From Calditrichia bacterium (lineage in GTDB: Bacteria; Calditrichota; Calditrichia; RBG-13-44-9; J042): a DNA stretch of 6,049 nucleotides. A program made the translations under genes and the position numbers. Below the pieces are notes generated by a model. It had not been told where the DNA came from, did not search any database, and saw nothing but the letters and a program-made list of their open reading frames with translations. Where the stretch lies: the NCBI GenBank assembly GCA_030430345.1, contig JAUIFT010000201.1, forward strand, positions 1 through 6,049. The letters are read 5' to 3'. Positions 4,585 to 6,049 of the stretch are shown in pieces (the stretch's first letter is position 1; each line of letters starts with the position of its first letter).

Positions 4585-5399
4585 TGGATGGAAAATTTCA
4601 AAAACGAATTCAGCGTTATGGCTGGAATAAAGCGGCAACCTATTACGATCCTTTCTGGCAGCAGCAACTGAAACCGGCCCAGGACCTGTTACTGGAAATG
4701 GCCGGTCTGCAACCGGGAAAAACGGTGCTGGATATCGCTTGTGGCACCGGCCTGGTCACCTTTCCCGCCGCCGGCATTATTGGCGACAGCGGCAAAATGA
4801 TCGCCACCGATATCTCGGAGGGTATGCTGGTTATCGCCCGGGAAATTGCCCGGGACAAAGGGTTTAATAATATCGACTTTCAACGGATGGATGCGGAAAA
4901 GATTGAATTGCCGGATAACAGTGTAGACAACGCCCTTTGCTCTCTCGGGCTGATGTATGCGCCGGATCCCCTGGCAGCGCTAAAGGAAATGCATCGAACG
5001 TTAAAGCCGGGCGGCAATGCGGTAGCGGCGGTATGGGGGAAACGTTCAAACTGTGGATGGGCGGAAATTTTTCCCATCGTCGATGCCCGGGTTGATTCCG
5101 ATGTATGCCCGATGTTTTTCCAGCTGGGTACCGGAGAATCGTTGAAAATGCAATTCGAAATAGCCGGTTTCCGCAATATTCGTTACGAGCGCATTTCCAC
5201 CACGCTTTACTATGAAACGGCAGAAATTGCCAGCGGTGCAGTATTCGCCGGCGGCCCGGTAGCCCTGGCTTATCACCGTTTTGATGATGCCACCCGGGAA
5301 GCAGCCGAACTGGAATATCTCCAATCTATCGAAGAATTCCGTGATGATAAAGGCTACCACGTTCCGGGCGAATTTGTCGTCGTTAGTGGAGAAAAATAA
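4581..5399 (+). CDS. UbiE/COQ5-type class I SAM-dependent methyltransferase
   Basis: A 272-aa cytosolic methyltransferase. The sequence opens with an alpha-helical lid (NKAATYYDPFWQQQL, 16-30), then motif I VLDIACGTG at 49-57, an acidic strand end at Asp77 (MIATDISEGML, 73-83), FQRMDAEKIELPDNSVD at 100-116 (adenine-contacting Asp104 and the motif-II strand start), and ALKEMHRTLKPGG at 133-145. This is the arrangement of the UbiE/Methyltransf_11 group, which methylates quinones and many other small molecules. The C-terminal part (about 150-272) differs from true UbiE, so menaquinone/ubiquinone methylation should not be assumed. ATG at 4581 overlaps the OsmC stop; GGAG (4569-4572) lies 8 bases ahead. 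A second in-frame ATG at 4584 is an alternative start. It probably acts on a compound linked to the OsmC step, but that is inference from coupling only. Confidence 0.9.
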   Translation: MMDGKFQKRIQRYGWNKAATYYDPFWQQQLKPAQDLLLEMAGLQPGKTVLDIACGTGLVTFPAAGIIGDSGKMIATDISEGMLVIAREIARDKGFNNIDFQRMDAEKIELPDNSVDNALCSLGLMYAPDPLAALKEMHRTLKPGGNAVAAVWGKRSNCGWAEIFPIVDARVDSDVCPMFFQLGTGESLKMQFEIAGFRNIRYERISTTLYYETAEIASGAVFAGGPVALAYHRFDDATREAAELEYLQSIEEFRDDKGYHVPGEFVVVSGEK

Positions 5400-5401
5400 A
5401 C

Positions 5402-5407
5402 TATAAT
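5402..5407 (+). promoter_or_regulatory. TATAAT hexamer ahead of the TPR gene, candidate -10 element
   Basis: A perfect TATAAT lies 3 bp after the methyltransferase stop and 21 bp before the ATG at 5429. No convincing -35 is found 16-18 bp upstream. It could be an internal promoter giving a very short leader, or a chance match; the 29-bp gap also fits simple cotranscription. Confidence 0.25.
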
Positions 5408-5428
5408 TCTTTATTCAGGGAAACTATC

Positions 5429-6049
5429 ATGACCAGACTTCAAGTGCTTAAAAAGAATCTGAAAAGTTCCGAGCCGCGCTCTTCCGGGCGTATAATGGCC
5501 TTGAACGATCTGTTTTTTGAAACCGTCAATGTAGACATTACTAAAGCTGCCGCTTTGGCTGATCAAGCGTATAAGCTTACCAGCGATTTGGACGATCCGC
5601 TTGGTGCGGTATATCATATTCGCAATACAGCCATGCTGGCATACTTTAACCAGAAGATGGTAGTGGCAAAACAAAAATTCCAGCAGGCCCTTGAAACATT
5701 CAAGGTGCTTGACCACCTGGCGGGACAAGGAGAATGTCATTTTTTTCTCGGGCTGATCTACTGGGAGAACGGTGACCAGACCCGCGGGTACGAAAGTGTT
5801 ACCCGCGCCCTCTCATTAGCGCGTTCCGCGGAAGATCGGCATGGCGAAGCCTGGGCGCTAACCATGCTCGGTGGTTTTTGCTATGATGAAGAAAACTATT
5901 GCCAGTCTCTGACCTATTGCCGCCAGGCGAACCGGATTTTTCATCATTTGCAAAGCGATGAAGGCCTGGTCCGTTCCCTGAACTGTATCGGCAATAATTA
6001 TCATTGCCTCGGAGCGCCGGACAAAGCATTGAAGTATCAATATATGGCG
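5429..6049 (+). CDS. Tetratricopeptide-repeat protein, N-terminal part; runs off the window
   Basis: The frame is open from an ATG at 5429 to the last base: 207 complete codons and no stop. AGGGAA (5417-5422) lies 6 bases before the start. After a polar N-terminal stretch (1-25), helical repeats with about 40-residue spacing are visible at about 58-91, 99-132, 139-172 and 179 onward. Each has the TPR pattern of small residues and a final A-L: GECHFFLGLIYWENGD at 101-116, YESVTRALSLARS at 121-133, GEAWALTMLGGFCYDEENY at 139-157, GLVRSLNCIGNNYHCLGAPDKALKY at 179-203. The spacing is of the extended TPR_12/kinesin-light-chain type. There is no signal peptide, so the visible part is cytosolic. Such N-terminal arrays often precede a kinase, cyclase, GGDEF or other output domain, but none is visible here. 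Same strand and 29 bp after the methyltransferase gene. Confidence 0.88.
   Translation, partial: MTRLQVLKKNLKSSEPRSSGRIMALNDLFFETVNVDITKAAALADQAYKLTSDLDDPLGAVYHIRNTAMLAYFNQKMVVAKQKFQQALETFKVLDHLAGQGECHFFLGLIYWENGDQTRGYESVTRALSLARSAEDRHGEAWALTMLGGFCYDEENYCQSLTYCRQANRIFHHLQSDEGLVRSLNCIGNNYHCLGAPDKALKYQYMA

Overview
The window reads as a stress- or metal-response region from a Gram-negative bacterium of the FCB superphylum (Bacteroidota, Calditrichota and relatives). I infer this from the SCO fragment, whose SHTVAPEID, ARKSYF and RGVYNGTL blocks look like the Bacteroidota-type SCO family. I also rely on the ECF sigma factor / one-helix membrane protein / periplasmic metal-sensor arrangement. Clear Shine-Dalgarno sequences (GAGGTG before 2291, AAGGAG before 4048) argue against a classical Bacteroides-type genome, so the phylum is uncertain. 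Coding density is high and there is no rRNA, tRNA, CRISPR array, transposase or integrase.

Left half, minus strand (reading 2015 down to 1): an ECF sigma factor (2015-1407), then a 172-bp spacer with a perfect 16-bp hairpin, then a small single-helix membrane protein that is probably the anti-sigma factor (1234-896). Next come a membrane-anchored periplasmic CnrX/Spy-like helical sensor (841-308) and the start of an SCO1/SenC-like frame (298 to the window edge). That frame begins after the point where the copper-binding CxxxC should lie, so the gene looks 5'-truncated. The layout resembles the cnrYXH logic: a periplasmic sensor, a membrane anti-sigma factor and an ECF sigma factor.

Divergent control region (2016-2290): 275 bp of AT-rich DNA with an imperfect 22-bp palindrome, a tandem TGCAAAT/TACATAACT repeat, a weak TTGACA-type promoter and a potentially folded leader for the rightward genes.

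Right half, plus strand: an unrecognised 157-aa protein (2291-2764), a winged-helix plus SAM-methyltransferase protein (2828-3913), a 134-bp spacer with two hairpins (one a second copy of the repeat at 1301-1340), an OsmC-family thiol peroxidase-like protein (4048-4584), a UbiE-type methyltransferase (4581-5399) that overlaps OsmC by ATGA, and the N-terminal part of a TPR protein (5429 to the window edge). The OsmC/methyltransferase pair is almost certainly translationally coupled. The whole rightward set is plausibly one transcription unit. Whether the ECF sigma factor drives it cannot be decided from this window alone.

The points most worth following are the repeated palindrome placed inside two oppositely oriented gene strings, the truncated SCO gene, the methyltransferase-OsmC-methyltransferase set, and the 157-aa protein, whose C-terminal half faintly resembles a cobalamin-binding fold.
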